Source: Rhea pennata (lineage: Eukaryota > Chordata > Aves > Rheiformes > Rheidae). Taken from it: 64,000 nucleotides of DNA. Location: the NCBI RefSeq assembly GCF_028389875.1, contig NC_084702.1, forward strand, positions 65,073,582 through 65,137,581, read 5' to 3'. Below the pieces are notes generated by a model, which saw only the letters and a list, made by a program, of their open reading frames with translations, was not told the origin of the DNA and did not search any database. A program made the translations under genes and the position numbers. How positions within the stretch are numbered: position 1 is the first letter of the stretch; each line of letters starts with the position of its first letter. Shown here one piece after another: positions 13,787-28,275 of this stretch.

Positions 13787-13870
13787 CGGGTTTCCATCCC
13801 CCCGCCGGCCTCCGCTCCGCTCCTACCCGCGGGGAGGTGCGCACGGCAAAACAGCGAAGAGCGAAATAAC
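13787..13870 (-). other. candidate non-coding first exon of PARP8 (donor only)
   Basis: On the minus strand, CCCG|GTAAGG at 13,787/13,786 is a near-consensus splice donor at the far edge of the CpG island. It could end an upstream non-coding exon that splices to the exon carrying the PARP8 start codon. The 5' end is a guess (island edge). A possible acceptor (ACTGGCAG, about 60 nt upstream of the start codon) is weak, so an unspliced 5' UTR is equally possible. Confidence 0.3.
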
Positions 13871-14432
13871 GCGTTTGTAACCCATCTCTGCCCACCGTGG
13901 GCTTTAATCACGCTCTGCTCCCATCGGTCTTTGGCAAACCTGCCGCTGAAACCCGGGGGTTTCAGGGAAGGGACTCACGCCGTGAGCACGGTGCCCAACG
14001 GTGAGCACTAACCCAGGCTAGAGGCTATGGGCACTAAGGCAGTGCAAGGAGCAACTGCAGTATAATCAAATGGAATGGTTAAGTCTGCAAAAACACCTAT
14101 TTTCCATAACCTAAAGTGCTAAGTAATTAATTTTTAAAGAAATGGGTGTGAATACAGTGGAAACATATATTCATAAAATTCAGTTTTTAAGTATTCATCC
14201 AGGTCTAAACAACTCCCATGGATTATTCATTATTGAGCCAAATCATTTCAGTGCTTTTTCATTAAGCAAGTCTGTGTTAATCATGTATTGCTGACTTCAA
14301 GCACAGAGACAAACACGATCATTATTTGTTCTCCAAGGGAAATATTTTAAAACATAATGACAAAAAGACTCCATATATACTCCTAACTTGACAAGATTTC
14401 TTGTCTCAAGGAGAGACCATAAGGGAAATTAG

Positions 14433-14454
14433 AAAAAAAAAAGGGGGGGGGGGG
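14433..14454. repeat. A10-G12 homopolymer junction
   Basis: A run of ten A is followed directly by twelve G on the plus strand. Low complexity, no other signal. Confidence 0.9.
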
Positions 14455-17400
14455 TAAAGAGAACAAAAATCCATCATGTAGCATAATTCTCTCCTTTAAA
14501 TAATTTACCTTGGAAGAGAGGTTTCCAGACAACTTTTCAGTGCTATTCAGTAAATTCTCTTCTCCTGACATCCAAGGTAAAATACAGGACTTATCATCAC
14601 ACTCCCCAATAGAGTATAATTCAGTAAGACTTTATCATCCTGGCAAGCTAAACCAGTTTAGCCAAAGAACAAGGCTTCTCCAGAGTTTCCTGCACATTTT
14701 CCCCTGTTTCAGCTTTTTTCCCCGTCACCTGCCTGCCAGGTGTGCCCATTCAGGCTTTGATGGGAGGCTGGTGCACAGGCAGCCACGCTTGCTGCCTTGC
14801 CCATAATCGTAATTAGAAGCTATAATCAGACCTTGATTTATTCTTGTGAGTTTTCCATCCTCAACCTTGTAGAGAAAGGTCTCTATTACACCTCCCACAT
14901 GGATCAGGACAGGAGGACACAGGCCTGCCTTTCTGCAAGATATTTATGCTGACAACTGTGCTCACAGCTTATTCTGATCACACGGTTGTTCTCACTGTCA
15001 TATCAATTAACCCAAGTCTTGACTGCCTTTTTACACCTCAAACTATTTTCACAGATTTGAGAACCAGTGATTTAAAAAGTCATCCACAAAAAAACACTAC
15101 TATCATCAGGAAAACTAATATGGTTGTATCTAGTTTCACAACATGATTGAATAGAATGAAAAGTCTGGAAACAATATTTAGTTAAATATTTATTATTATT
15201 TATTGTAATTATCCCTTTAATTTCTAGATTCTTAGGCAATTTGGCCCTCTACTTATCTGATGACTCTAGTACTGTTACAGCAGGAATGGTTGATTTAATT
15301 GAGGAACAGCTAGGTTACTGAAATGATTCTATTGCTACAAATGTTGCAAATGGAACGTATTGTAAAATCATGATGAGACTTCAGTTAGACATAACCCTGA
15401 AATACATAAAGCTACTGACATCTAAGCATCCTTGATTTTATTCAAAGACCACTAATATGGTGTACCTATCATGATTTAAGAGTGTAGTATGAATAAGGTA
15501 TCTTAAATGATTTTTGTTAGCATTGGTACATTGATAAAAACCCTTCATTTTTTTTTAAAAAGAATGCCAGTTTAAATGATACTGATAACATAATTTAAAA
15601 TACTGGTGTGATACATAAAAGCTATAAATAGTTTAGTGTGAAGAATATTGAGGCAATGACTAGATTAAAATACAAAATGATGCCTTAAACTGCCACCTGT
15701 CCTGTCCACCATAAGTTTTTAAAAGTGATTTTAAGCCTTTTCTTCTGTCCTAGTGGAGATAAGCTTTTAGGTAACATATTTTAACATTACATGTTTTATT
15801 TGCTTTTTTAGAATGGCTGTGGCAGAAGGAAAAAGACAAAAACATTGAGCTGATATGCAAGAGGACCAAAGCTTATTTTTTAATTCATTGTTGAACTTTC
15901 AGAAGTGACCATGTTTTTCTCCTTTTTATAAAATATTATATCAGATAGCAGCAAGAGTCACCTCAAACAAACAAACAAAAAAAAAAGGATGTACAGGTGC
16001 TGCACACAGATGTGTGGGGTTGTTATGACAATAACCTCTAACTTTCCATCAAAGACCAAGTATTCATCCTTCTAGATGTCAGCGAGGCTATCCTGATGGC
16101 TGCTGGCATGATAAATGCTTTCAGCAATGTCCAATAAATCACGCAATCACAGTTCAAAATGACACCACAATTTATTGCAACTCTTAACATTAAACTTTGT
16201 AATGACCGTTTTAACTTGTTCTTGTTTTTCCTCCTTCATCCTATCCTATCTCATCATTCAGCCTCTTCCCGTTACTCTTTTCTCCTATTCCTTTTGCCTT
16301 TCTTCATTAACTCTTATACCATTAACATCTTAATTTTTTCTAACAAATTTCATTAGTCTCTCTTTTCTACCTTATGCATTCCCCTCCCCCACCTCACTTT
16401 TACCACTTCATAGGCAGCAGAAGGAAGAGGGCTAAAAGGGATCTTTCTCTACAGAAACCAGAGTTTTATAACATAGGCAAACAGAAGTATTTTTAAACTT
16501 TTTTTATCCATTAAACATTTTTTATCCATTGCCTTTTTGGTGTCAGTCACCTAAGCAAATCCCAAAGGGGAACCTATGCCTGCTCCCTGCCAGCTCCTTA
16601 AATGAGTTGCTTCTTGCCAGCATGGCCATTATTTCCATGAATCTTGGACACTTCTGCCTGCACAGCAGCAGTATTCAGTAAGGCAAATAACGGGGCCTCT
16701 GTCCAGATTAGTCTGGAGCCTGGTAGTCAGAATATTTCTCTGGGAAATGGGAGTTGTGAATTTATCCTCATAGGATGGCACTAAGTTGACACTTACTGTC
16801 TCTACAAACGTCTCTTACTAGAAGCACGCCCAGAGCGCAAACAGTGATTGAGCTGTTCAGCCCTGAAGGTACATCGTCCTGCCCGAGCAGAAGAAAGGGT
16901 TTCCAAATCAGATCTGAAATTCCAGAGAGGCCTATCTCACGGGGTGCAGGTAAGCACCTAAACCCGGGTGAGAGGCAGAAGGCCAGATCTAATCTTCAGC
17001 TGGCCACCTTCTGTGCTTCCTATCTGGCATTATGGCTATTCTAAAGCCTGTTCTCAAGAGCTTTACTTTTTTCATTCGCTGAACAGAGAACAAGCGTGGA
17101 ATAACCACGCTTACAGCCTGGAGAAAGCTTGTGAGCACTGTCAATTTACAGTTGGTCCCAACCTTCGACATTTAGTGAATGGCTCAAGCATATGCACAGC
17201 AACACATATCATTTGCCACAGCTGCAACTTACCACCCAGCAAATTTCTCAATTGCTGAGCAAATGCAAAGTTAAAAGAAGCCTTAGAACAAAACTAATAT
17301 GTTGCCTATATACAGATTGCAATTTCTTAATCGCAGTCATGCCAGAAAGTACTCAAACTTACCTTACTCAAAATACTCAATATTGTCCATTTTCTGCAAC

Positions 17401-19439
17401 AGTAAATATGATTCACCATGTCACCATCTGTTATCAGGTACTGATGCTTGCCTGCTAAAACAACCTCAATTGCAGCCAACCTGTGCCTGCTCTTAACTAA
17501 GAATTTGTAACCCAAAATTACAAGGAACCGCCAAGTACTCTCAGTTCAGCTGAAACTGATAGGGTTGCAAGCACCCAGCACCTTGCAGGATCAGCCCTTA
17601 GAAACTGAAGACAGTAGTCCAGCAATGTTCATTTACACTGCGAGCTGTGGGGCAGTGTTTCGATCTCTGAGCTAACTCTAATGAGACGCTGAGAAAGAGG
17701 GAAAATTAGCACAAGCAGAGTTTCATGCTGCTGCAACTACACTGCTTCCTGTACCCAAGAAAACTCATTTAGCGTCTGCTCGGCTATTGCTGCACAACCA
17801 ACTGTGTTTAACCCCACAGATGTAATTAGATTGGGATGTCTGCATTTGTTCCCTTCAGAAGATTGGGACCAGGGGTTAATGCAATGTTCACTGAGGCTTC
17901 TTAAACCAAAGTCTTCTTTAACATTAAAGAAATAAACATAAGAGAAAGTGACATTTATGATAATTAGTGAGTGTGTGCATCTGTTTCATCTAACTCCTAC
18001 CAAAAGCACCCCAAGCTTGCATACAACAGCGTAACTTTCAGACTCCCTATGGGTGCTGCCTTCAGCCATGTGCCCACAGTCTGCTGTCCCGTGCCCCTAT
18101 GCTTAAGGGTTTTGTTTTTCTAGCTGTTTATAGGCCAGCTTTTATGGCTGCTTCTCTTCTAGTAAAACAGTTGTGCAACCGGGTAGGATCCAAAGGAGGT
18201 ATTGTTTTGTTTTGTTTTAAACAGTATCGCAAGCATTGTATTTAACATGAAACTCATACAAGCGAGTACATTGTGTGGGGTTTAGCTTATTTCTTTAGCT
18301 GCCAGGAAATCCAGCCAAACCTATGTGTACAGTATTCATCCCACTGACCATATCATTTGGTAGCTATCCAGATAATTTGTTTCCAAGCTATGTTCACAAT
18401 TACTACAAGTTAACCTGTTCCCCAGTATCCCCATTATCTTAATGCTAAAGAACTTTTTGAGCCAACAGTATCCACAATGCAGAATTCACTATGGAAAACT
18501 AAGTAATGCCCTAGTCTAAACTAGTAAAAAATTCCTGTCTTTGCTATACCTAAAAGAGGCTGGAATAAATACAAAATCCTTAGGTAAAAATACTGTGGTG
18601 CCATAAATTGAAACAGCAAACATATCTGGAGAAACAAGTCCACTCCCTTTTAGTTAATCTGAGGCACTTTGTACAGTTTATCTTGAGTACAAAATCATGT
18701 TTATCAAATTTCATTCTTTTCTTTTAAAACCATCTTCTAACTTCACAAGACTTTTCAGCAGATCAACAGCTTCAGACATCTGGTACTGAGACTGCTGGCT
18801 GTCTATGACAAGAAACAAGTGAAATGAAAAAAGTGCCAGTGAAAGAAAACCTGAACCCCCTCAGAGAGATATACAGCAAATACAAAAAAACTCTGCAATA
18901 TTTTCAAGAAAAAGATTGCTCAGAAATTAATCTACACTATTGGTGGGGGGACATGTTGGGGGAAAATGATAGAGGCGTTAGTGAAAAGAAAATCAAGAAA
19001 TAACTTGGAGAAAAGAAGTAATGGTTTTACTAGGAAGAGAAGAAATAGTTAAGTATATCAGTTTTTTTGAAAGACATCATGTCAACATTCTGGCTTATTA
19101 AAAAAATAATTTCTAAGAATGTTAACATCTAATATTGAAGATCAAGTCTTCATTGCAGAAATTGTCAATTCAGTTATATTTTGCTTCTGCAAATCACATC
19201 TAAGCTTTCAATATGAGTAGTCCCACTGATGCAAGCAAGACACATTATGAATTAAAATGAAGCAATTAATTAGTTTTTAAACATAGGTCTTAATTTTGGC
19301 ACATCCATACTCACTCAGATTTTTAAAACCCACCTATCTGTATGCAGCATAAACAAATAGTGCCATTTTCTGCAATGCTAGTGAAGCTCTGCCTATAGTT
19401 TCTAATAGTATTATTTAGGAAAATATTATGAGCAAGCTT

Positions 19440-19610
19440 CTTTAAGAACAACATATTCTGGACAAGGATACCCCAAAAATTCACTGCCATTATTGAAAAA
19501 AGATGCATAAATGTCATTGTGAGAAAGGAGGTTGGTATATCTCTATTGATTAAGCAATGCCCAGAAAGAGTAAGGGTTTGAGCTTTCACAGTGCCATGTT
19601 CCTTCTGCAA
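19440..19610 (-). repeat. old interspersed repeat, member 1 (unclassified)
   Basis: On the minus strand this stretch aligns loosely with 23,030-23,190. Shared landmarks include a TGCCC core followed by an ATCAATAGAGATAT-like block, and the conceptual peptides share GHC.LIN.D.P. Identity by eye is only about 65-70%, so the family is ancient or the match is marginal. No known consensus recognised. Confidence 0.3.
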
Positions 19611-20223
19611 TACACAGAACATGCCACAAGACCAAGTTTATATCCAAAAGGAATAAAGGGAAAAAGATAAGATTCCCTCCCGAGCAATTCCCCTACCTTA
19701 GCCAAGAGGGGCAACATATTTACTTCAAAACCACAAAATTAATGAGGAAAAAAAATACTATTAAAGGTTTCTGGATTCAGTGTGTTTTTCAGAACATCTA
19801 TGTGACCTTTTTCTCCTTCCTCTTCCTCAATTCTGCTTGCATTTTTGTCTGAAATGAGATCTGGGCTGCCAGCAGCGAAGTAACCCATTTTACAAATCCT
19901 GTTGGAGCCCCATCTGTTTTGGTTGAACTTTGTGTTTATTATTGTCCCATCTAACATTCATAAACACAAATTCAATTTATAATAAAATGTAGGTGAGCTG
20001 TCTTGTGACTGATAAGGTTGTTTTACAATGTTTACAGCATGTTCACACTGTAGCTTGTATAGTATAAAATGAATTTCTTCTAACATTCACAACATAAAAT
20101 ACATACTTGTGTAAACAGACTAACTCAATGATACAGCTATCATTGCCGCATGGGAGCGGGATAGAAAAACAACCATAATTAAAACCAGGTCATTATCACT
20201 GATTTCTAGATTTAAATATCAAT

Positions 20224-20247
20224 TATTATATATATATATATATATAT
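20224..20247. repeat. (TA)n microsatellite
   Basis: Perfect TA dinucleotide tract of about 12 units in the intergenic region. Confidence 0.9.
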
Positions 20248-22959
20248 TTAATAGTGTTTTATATTTTATGCTTTTCTTTTTTTCTCCCAAAATGGCAAAA
20301 ACCATGAGGCTATCACATAAATCTTTGGAAGTATTTCAAGGTTGAAAACCTGGAAGTAAAATCATCAGATGATAATGCTTCCACAAACTTTTCCTTACGT
20401 GTCTGCAGTTCCCCTAAATCAATTATCAGTATGTCCATCATTGTAGTTAAACTATTTGAGTTTTATAGAGATGCTCTATATTATAGTTAAGGTTTTGGTG
20501 TGCAGAACAGTGATAAAATGTTACATAAGAAGATTTATCTTAGTTGTTGTGTCTTGGTGATATTTTTAATGCAGCTACAGACAGTTCTGTACTATAAACC
20601 CTGGGTTTTTTATTAAATTAATTTTCCATCTTCCTACATAATTATCTAAATTCTCTAAACTGCACAGATATAGCTCTTGGCACAATATTTCATGCTGACA
20701 AGTGAATGCTAAAAGAGAAATGCAGCTGGATAGACTCCTAAAATACTCAGTACTGATTTATGCATTTCAGTAAACTCAGTTACAAGACAAGAGCTGGGTA
20801 AATAGTAGGAAAAATTATTCATGGACACATTTACAAATCCCTTTCAATTTGGCTATTATGCCATCCCTTATACTTGCTTGTTTTCAAATATATTCAGCAA
20901 GGCTGTGTTATTGCATGATGTCAATATGCAGCCACGATAAGTCTTGTACCAATATTAGCATTCATGTTTCAGCCAGAAAATTCTTTTGTTCTGTTTACAT
21001 AGTCAGGAAATAGACACAATATCATGTAGCATAATTCAATCACACGTCATGGATAATGTATTATAACTAGTTAAAGATATGATTTAGAGTGAACAGTTTT
21101 CAAGCAGTACATTACTTGATAGCTGTTCACACAGAAGTATTTAAATAATGATGCCACAATTCATACTTCCCTAAAAATGGAAGGGGAAAAGTCGCCAGCA
21201 TTCTGAAGGCCAAGACTTTTGCTGCTGAATCAAAGGAAAAAAACTCATATTCAGTTTGTATCAAATTAAATTTATTTAGGTTATCTCTTTTTGTCATTGG
21301 AACAAGAGATAAAGGAGTTCTGGTCCTTTTAACACAAAATTGTTCTTTTCAGCCTGAAACAAAATGTTTCATTTTGGGACACTCATTTGAGGAAAAACAA
21401 GGAGTCATAAAACTAGACTGTGAAGAAACATCCTTTTATTCAGTAGCTTAGAGGCTTGAAGAGATACCATATCATTTTGTCTCACAGCTGTGCATTTTCA
21501 TATTTATTTGAGTGTTTTAAAGAAGGTGAAAAACCTTCGGCAAGAAGTTCCTGCTCCAGAAAATCCTCCCAGCTTTTAGTTTGGCTACTTGGTAGAAGTC
21601 AAGTTTGGTTTTGTTCCTGCCTTGAGTGAAGCAGCGCTTGTATCTGAAGGGCACATGAAGGGAGAAGGAATGAATCCTCAGCTCCGTTGTCTGAACAGTC
21701 ATTTAAGAGGATCCCAGTCCCTTCCCCGCTGCACTTTTGGCTTAGAGAAAGAGCTTTACAAGAACGGAGCAAGAGCACTCATCTGAGTGCATAGTATTTA
21801 TGGCACTCTGTTTAGAAGCAGAGGACTGAACCTCCTGAAGAGGAAAGAACTGAGTTCAGCTTTCTGATATTTGGAGTGACTGTAAGAGCCACACTATTCA
21901 ATGCAGCAGATTATTTTCAGCTGGGAAAAAAGCATCTACACAATCAATCAGAATAAGTAACTCAAGATCTCCCTTAAAAAGCCTTTTTTATGACTTGATA
22001 AAAACATTAAATATTTATCTAGCAGTCTGATAATCTGCTAAGAAAGAAGCAGCCCCAAGTAAGAAGAGGCACATCCAGGAAAATGAGCTATAACTTGAGC
22101 ACCTCTGGAGTCTGGAAATCCTTGGTTCTCAGAACAATACTCAATGGACGTAATCATTAATATTCTCTAAAGCACAATTTCTCACCTGGTGGTCCAGGGT
22201 CAAAATATGGTCTAAGAAAATGGCTATAAAATGGAAAATTTTTAAGTGTATAGAAATGCAAGGAGACAAACTGAAAGAGGGATAAAGAAAGAGTCAGAAG
22301 CAAAGATAAAAAAGTCAGACTAAACTTTCAATATGCATTTATATGTGGATGAAAAGAAAAGCCTTTGTAACGTACTGCACAAGGTAGTTCTGCATATACC
22401 CCCCCCCCCGAGAATAAAGACAAAGTTTCACAGATTAAAATCCAAGTTCCACAATCCACTTCCCTTCCACCTTTGGCTGTGTGTTTTAAGGCTGTTCCTT
22501 AGGCCAGCATGGGTGCTTGTGCAAACCCACAGTGAGCTGGTTCGGGGCATGGAGCCAAAAAACAGGTCTACAAAACATGCAATTTTGAGCCAGATTAGCT
22601 CCTCAAGTGGCTTATTACAGAGTCATACCTTAAGCAACATGCCGGTTTAAGGGAGGGGACAGGATCACAGCAGATCCCAGTGAATGGTTGCAGCTATTCT
22701 GAGAAATTCCCACAGTCTTATCTTCGTCTTATCTAACTCATATTGATTAGAGTCAAGCAGTCTACTTACCCAAGCAAGGCAAGAACATAAATCTTACCCT
22801 CTAAAACATAAACCTCCTTACATATAAAATATGTCATTTAACATCAGGGTTCCTAAAAAATGCCAGTTGAACTGTACTGCAGATAACACCTGATGTGAGA
22901 AATAAACAATTCATCACCAAGTGGAGGAGTTTAAGAAAACAGAAGGCCAAATAACATGA

Positions 22960-23200
22960 AGCAGTTATCTCATTTACTTCTTCACCACAGTGGCGATGAA
23001 GGATAGCTCAGGTCTAGACAGTGGGAGTTAGCCAAGTGGGTAAGGACACAAATCACCGAGGAAACAATGCTCACGATGATGGTGTGAAGGACTCTGAAAA
23101 CCATTTTGCAGATAGTCTGGGAACAGATTGGCAGATCCTTGTTTATGAGGGCACAGTGCCCCAAGTAAAGCAGTTGCCTTCTCACTGCCTGGAATAACAA
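22960..23200 (-). repeat. old interspersed repeat, member 2 (unclassified)
   Basis: On the minus strand it shares ordered blocks with 29,160-29,330: a CTGGGA(A)CAGA block, then the A(G/A)TGC(C/T)(C/T)C(C/A) block, and downstream a TGAAGAAGTAA-type block followed by CTGC. The best member of the group by CpG content. Not recognised as CR1. Confidence 0.4.
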
Positions 23201-26200
23201 ACGTCACTTCTGCCTAAAGAGACTGCAATGTTCTTGATGAGGCTGGTTTCCAGACTGCGAGATCCATAAAAGCAATCCTTATTAAGAACATCCTTCAGTT
23301 CTAACCTCCCACCCAGAGGGGAGCTGTGATACTATCCAATAAATTATTTTAAATAACACTTGTGAGGAAAATAATTCAGAAAAATCCTGCAAAAAGAATG
23401 ACATAGTTACTCTCCATGCAAGCGTCTGATCACCAGTTCAGAAACTCATTTCCTTTAGTGGCGTATGGCCCATTAAATTCTTTCACATTTTAAAATTATG
23501 TATTGTCTTATGGCTATGTTACCTTTTAAGCAAGTAATGTAGCATTTCTAATTTTTCTGGAAGAAATGAGTATGGAAATCTGTATCTTTGTATTCATTCT
23601 TTGTCTCATGGTATATTTAGCTTAAAGCACTCTAGCTGATAGTTCAGGATAGCCTTCAAAAATATTTTGTACTGGTATATGGAAATCAAACTTCTTCCAG
23701 TAGCTCCAAAGGATAAAGCCTGTTATGTGACCTTCTGCAGCTTTCTTTAAAGATTTTGTGTGTTTGCTGCCTGATGTACACCTAAAAATAACTGGGAGCT
23801 TCATAACTTTATTCTACAAAATATAGAAAGGATTTTAAGTTACAGCCTTTGCTATCGGATTGTCTCTGACATCACAGCAAATAACACGCTGAGGGAGAGA
23901 GGAACTGTGTAAGGTGTGTACCACTGCCCTCTAACTGCACGCAATGAGAACTATTCAGTTAGACATCTAAGGCCCTGTACTTGTGAACTAAAAATTGCTT
24001 TTTGCCTATACAGATTATTTGCGCTTTAAGACTGTCCAGCAAACTGAGCTGTGCAATTTTATTCTCTTTGGGGTCTTCTGGGAGATAAGTGGGGTTGAGA
24101 AGTTGGGGAGATTTTTTTTTCTAAATACAAAATAACAGGTGAACAAGAAAGGAAATGTGCTAGATACAAAAGTCAAGTGGACAACATAAGTGGATATTCT
24201 GGTTTTAATTAAAAAGTTTTCTCCCATCACACTTTTTTTTTCATTCTAAGCTACTCTGCTTTTATAGTAGAAGCTCAATACTAGATTATTTTTTCCAAAA
24301 ATATGCCCTTTGTCTTCCTATCAGTATTATGATCATGCTACAGGTGAAAGAGCACATGGCAAAAGTTACTGTGACACTGAAGGAAGCCGGGGGACAGCTA
24401 ACTGTACAGGATGAGGCTCCCATCACGTGGCCCCCACTGCTCCCTCAATAACTGGAAGTAAGCTGTCTGCCCTACTAAACGAGTGGACATGCTCTGAAAC
24501 CCATTTCCCCATTCCACCCAGCTGCAAGCATCATGAGGGAACCAGAGCTTCCTCCTCCGCTGTGGGCTGGAGGTGTCCCCAGACTGCCTGCTGTGCCTGT
24601 CCGTGACTGCCTTCAGTTTCTTAAACTTTTTACTGTTCCTCTTCCTGTTATCTGCCAGCATGTGAGTTGTGCAAGCAGTTGCATAGAAGATAAACTACAG
24701 TGCACAAAAAGATTTCCATCAGAAATTAGAAAATAAACAGCAATGACAGATTTTCTTTAAAAGACATGAAGATAAATCTGAAATATGAAATAAAACAAAG
24801 GCATGGACATTCTGATTGCACGGTTTCCAGGCTGGTAGAAAATCCACTGTAGGAAGAGTTGCATAAAGAAGCTACAGATATCCTCTGGGACTACAGTCGA
24901 ACTCAATCCTTTGAGGCTGAGGAAGGAAAGTCTCCTATAGACCCCACAGAGGTCTCCGTGGAGCACCACAGTGATTCTGACTCTCACTTCTAAGTGTCAT
25001 TGCTAAACATCAGTAGTATAGTTTAACCTTATGCCTTATTTGCTAGTGCTTCATTGGTAAAGTACTAATATCTTATCTTTCTGAAAATAATATGGTTAAA
25101 TATCACAATGCAGGTAAAAAAAACCCACCTATGACAACTTTTTTATTTCAAATATAGGTCCAAATGCATGTTCTATGCATCTTCTGTTCTAAGGTAATAC
25201 TAGTTTACATTCTCATATCTAGGAGGAATTTCCTCTTTCTGAATTAGGTCATTACTACACAGTGCTATTTTCTGGTCTGAAGAAGAGAAAAATCTCTCCT
25301 GGGTTTCTGAAGAAATACGACTGCTGGTTGTTTAAGTATAACCAAGTAGGAGGGGTTTGTGTTAAACTATCGTCTTGTGGTTAATAAACAGCCATCCATA
25401 TATTCAGGCTCTGTTGTACTGAATTGCAATAATTGTTCTGCTCAATAATGCTGTAGGGCAGCCTAAAATTAGATATAAGCACTGTATTTAATTTTGAAGT
25501 ACATGCAAAATTTATTACTAGCAACTGTTTCTCTATCTTGTATAAGGCTGACAAGAGTACATTGAATACAGTGTAGCAACACAATCTTAAAGAATGAATA
25601 AAAAATGAACAAGTTTTAAATATATATCATTGGAAAGAATTATAAACCTAGAATACATTAACAGAAAAAAAATGGAAAAGAGGAAGGAATGCAGGGGATA
25701 TGCTAGTTTGGAGGGTAGTAAAAGCATACAAAATAACAAATAAACAAGGAACAGTTTGCTTGTTTATTGTTTTACATTAAAGGGATCAATTTTTGCCTCT
25801 ACATTTATATTAATCTTCTCTGATCTCTGTTCCAGAAATTGGAATCTCAGATCTAATACCATTCTGTTCATCTCTAAAAATATGGCTGATTTTGGCAAAT
25901 AATTAGTTTATTGAAGCTATTTACGCTGTCACAACAGCACATCCGTTATTCCTTCTCCAAAATCATCTTTGAGCGAACAGTTTTCTCTGGTGAAACAGAA
26001 CAGTCTTGAAGCTATACTAGAGATTATTAAAGAAAAAAATCTCAAATTACCCTTTGACCTAAAAAGATATTTATATTTTTTGCCACAGTAAAGTTTATTT
26101 CACCTTTGGTCGTGAAGAAATCTACCCCCAAATGACCATGATATATTGGCCAAAACTGACATATGAGTGTTATTGAGAGTTTCCAGTATCTGGGGAAGGG

Positions 26201-26721
26201 GTGGAGGGGAACGAGAGAAGGGCATTCAGTTCAGCTTCTCTCAGTATCTTGATATTTATTTTAGTACTTGGAAATGCTTATAGTCTGTGAGCTACCTGAG
26301 AATTTTAAACATGGTCACAGGAAAAGGCTAGGAACAACTTTTAAAGTATAAACCAGCAAAAGTCACCAGACACTAGAAAATTCATTGATCTCTGCAAGTT
26401 TTCCCAGTTTGGAATAATTCAATCATCTGTATGCTGTTTTACTGATACCTTCTTAGATGTTGTGAAAATCCTTCTTTCTGGCTGATTTTCTGCATAGTAT
26501 AGGAAATACGATACGTTATGGGATGTTGTGTCCAAACTTCATTATATTATCTGGAACTGAAATGCCACCTTGCTTTGGTTTATAATATTTCCACCTCCAC
26601 ACTTTCTTCTGCCCTTTACTGAAGTGTACCACAAAATAAAACACATTTTTTCTTTTTTTTAATTTTTTTTTTTGAAATTTTGTAAACACTGCAACTGGAA
26701 GAGACTATTTAGAAAATTATT

Positions 26722-26870
26722 GCCTAAAGAGGCACAAACTGATGACAAATTGTATGCATAAAAATATTGGCAAAATGCTGACTATTGTACAACATAGGCA
26801 ATTTCTACTAAGACTTAAAAGTGGTGAGCGAGCAAATTGCACATACAGGTGTATTTTTTCTCCAAGAACT
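26722..26870 (-). repeat. old interspersed repeat, member 3 (unclassified)
   Basis: It aligns in direct orientation with 29,388-29,535. Both copies share ATGCATAAAAATAT, a TGCTGACT block, and a downstream CTCCAAGAA block at equal spacing, with roughly 75% identity by eye. A T-rich run lies to its left (26,643-26,674), in the position a degraded poly(A) tail would take on the minus strand. Confidence 0.6.
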
Positions 26871-27799
26871 GCTAAAACAATAAAATTACAGATAATATTA
26901 CTTTACTTCAGGCAATTACATGCCAGTAGTACAAATTCATTGCCCTACTTCAGAGAACAAAATCGTAAGTAAAGAAATAAGAAATACCATGTTTTGCTTT
27001 GCTATTTTTCCTTTAGATAAAATGAAATACTAAAATCCTAGACTGATATCAAATCTAGACATTCCTGAAAGAGAATGAAAGAGAGCATTTAAAGACAAAG
27101 CTGTATTTACTATGGTTCTGAAAAGATTCCTGATGACAATAACTGGAGGGTTTGCTTGTCTTCAGGCAGTGATTTTTTTTTTTTAATAGAAGAATAGAAG
27201 GCATTCCTTAGAGACTACATAACCCTTAGGAGGTATGCAATATAGCAATCAAATGACAATTCATATGAACCTGGGATAAATGCAAGGAAGAGAGAGGTCC
27301 TTAATGTAGGCATCAGAGAGAAATTAGCTACTTGGCCTGAAACACCATTTAGCTGGCACCTTACCTTGGAAGCACCCAGATGCCATGGGGTGGCACAGGC
27401 TATGCCTTGCCGGGTGCAAGGACACTCTCGTAAGCAAAAGGAGCCATTGCTCAAGGATCCCCCCGCGAGGCTTCCCATCACCCAGAAGGATATCCTAACC
27501 AGTATTCACCACCTTACTGGTGAAGCTGTCCCACTGGAGCAAAGAATTTCTATTCATTAACTGAATTTCTGGAGCTGGCAGTAACATAAAAGGGATTTAA
27601 CTTTACAAAGACCTTTTCCTGGTCTTCACTCCAAGGTCTGTTATTAATTAAACTGTAATTAGATGAAACTCATATGTACTGTTTGGAGCAGGGTCTAACA
27701 TACAAATAACACTATTGTCTGCTGACGTGGTGGTTTTCTGCTTTGGTGGTCTCTCTCTGGCCTAATTTGGTGTCCTGTACACAACACAGGCACAGCTGC

Positions 27800-28275
27800 A
27801 ACGACAGAAATACCCGTCGGCCCCGGCTGCCATCTAGTCAAAACAAGAGAAAAAACCGTATCTGGCGACTTCAGAAAACGACCGCCGCTCGCTGCCCGGG
27901 CACCGTGAGGGCCAGCTGCTCCCGAGGAGGGCCACGCCGGGAGCCGAGGATGCCCGCGTGGCCGTGCCCACACCGACCGCGGCCCGGTGCCACAGCCTCT
28001 CAGTGCTTCCTGGCTCCCACAAGGGCCCCGGACGTGGCAAAATGATGAAGTGGGTCCAGGGACCCTCCAGGGAGTCCTGCCAGGAGCAGCAGGAGACCGA
28101 GCTGGAAACGAGCTGTACTGGGGGTCTGCAGTCCCTCCTGGAGGCAGGGCTGGAGACCGGACACCCACAGCGTAACTCAGGCTGACGGCCCCAGGGAGGG
28201 CTGAAATGAGGCCCCAGGGTGGGCAGGGACAGTGAGGGCTGCGGGTGCCTGCAGGGGCAGACATGCACACTTTGG
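27800..28275. other. GC-rich block A, unclassified
   Basis: About 475 bp of GC-rich DNA with scattered CpG in an AT-rich setting. A 216-codon minus-strand frame (28,345-27,695) covers it but is Pro/Gly/Arg/Ser-rich, as expected from base composition alone. It may be an old GC-rich repeat or a decayed CpG island. Confidence 0.4.

Larger units (their letters stand above)
12060..13870 (-). promoter_or_regulatory. PARP8: CpG island / PARP8 promoter region
   Basis: About 1.8 kb of very GC- and CpG-dense sequence in an otherwise AT-rich region, covering PARP8 intron 1, exon 1 and upstream DNA. GCC/CGG-repeat-like stretches and GC boxes are plentiful and there is no evident TATA box, typical of a dispersed-start vertebrate promoter. 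The transcription start cannot be placed from sequence alone. A 34-nt T-run interrupts the island at 13,135-13,168. Confidence 0.85.

Noticed and set aside
12071..13895. Many long overlapping open frames on both strands in the PARP8 CpG island
   Set aside because: Pro/Arg/Gly/Ala-rich translations and poly-Phe or poly-Lys from the homopolymer are expected from GC content. Only the PARP8 exon 1 segment matches a known protein.
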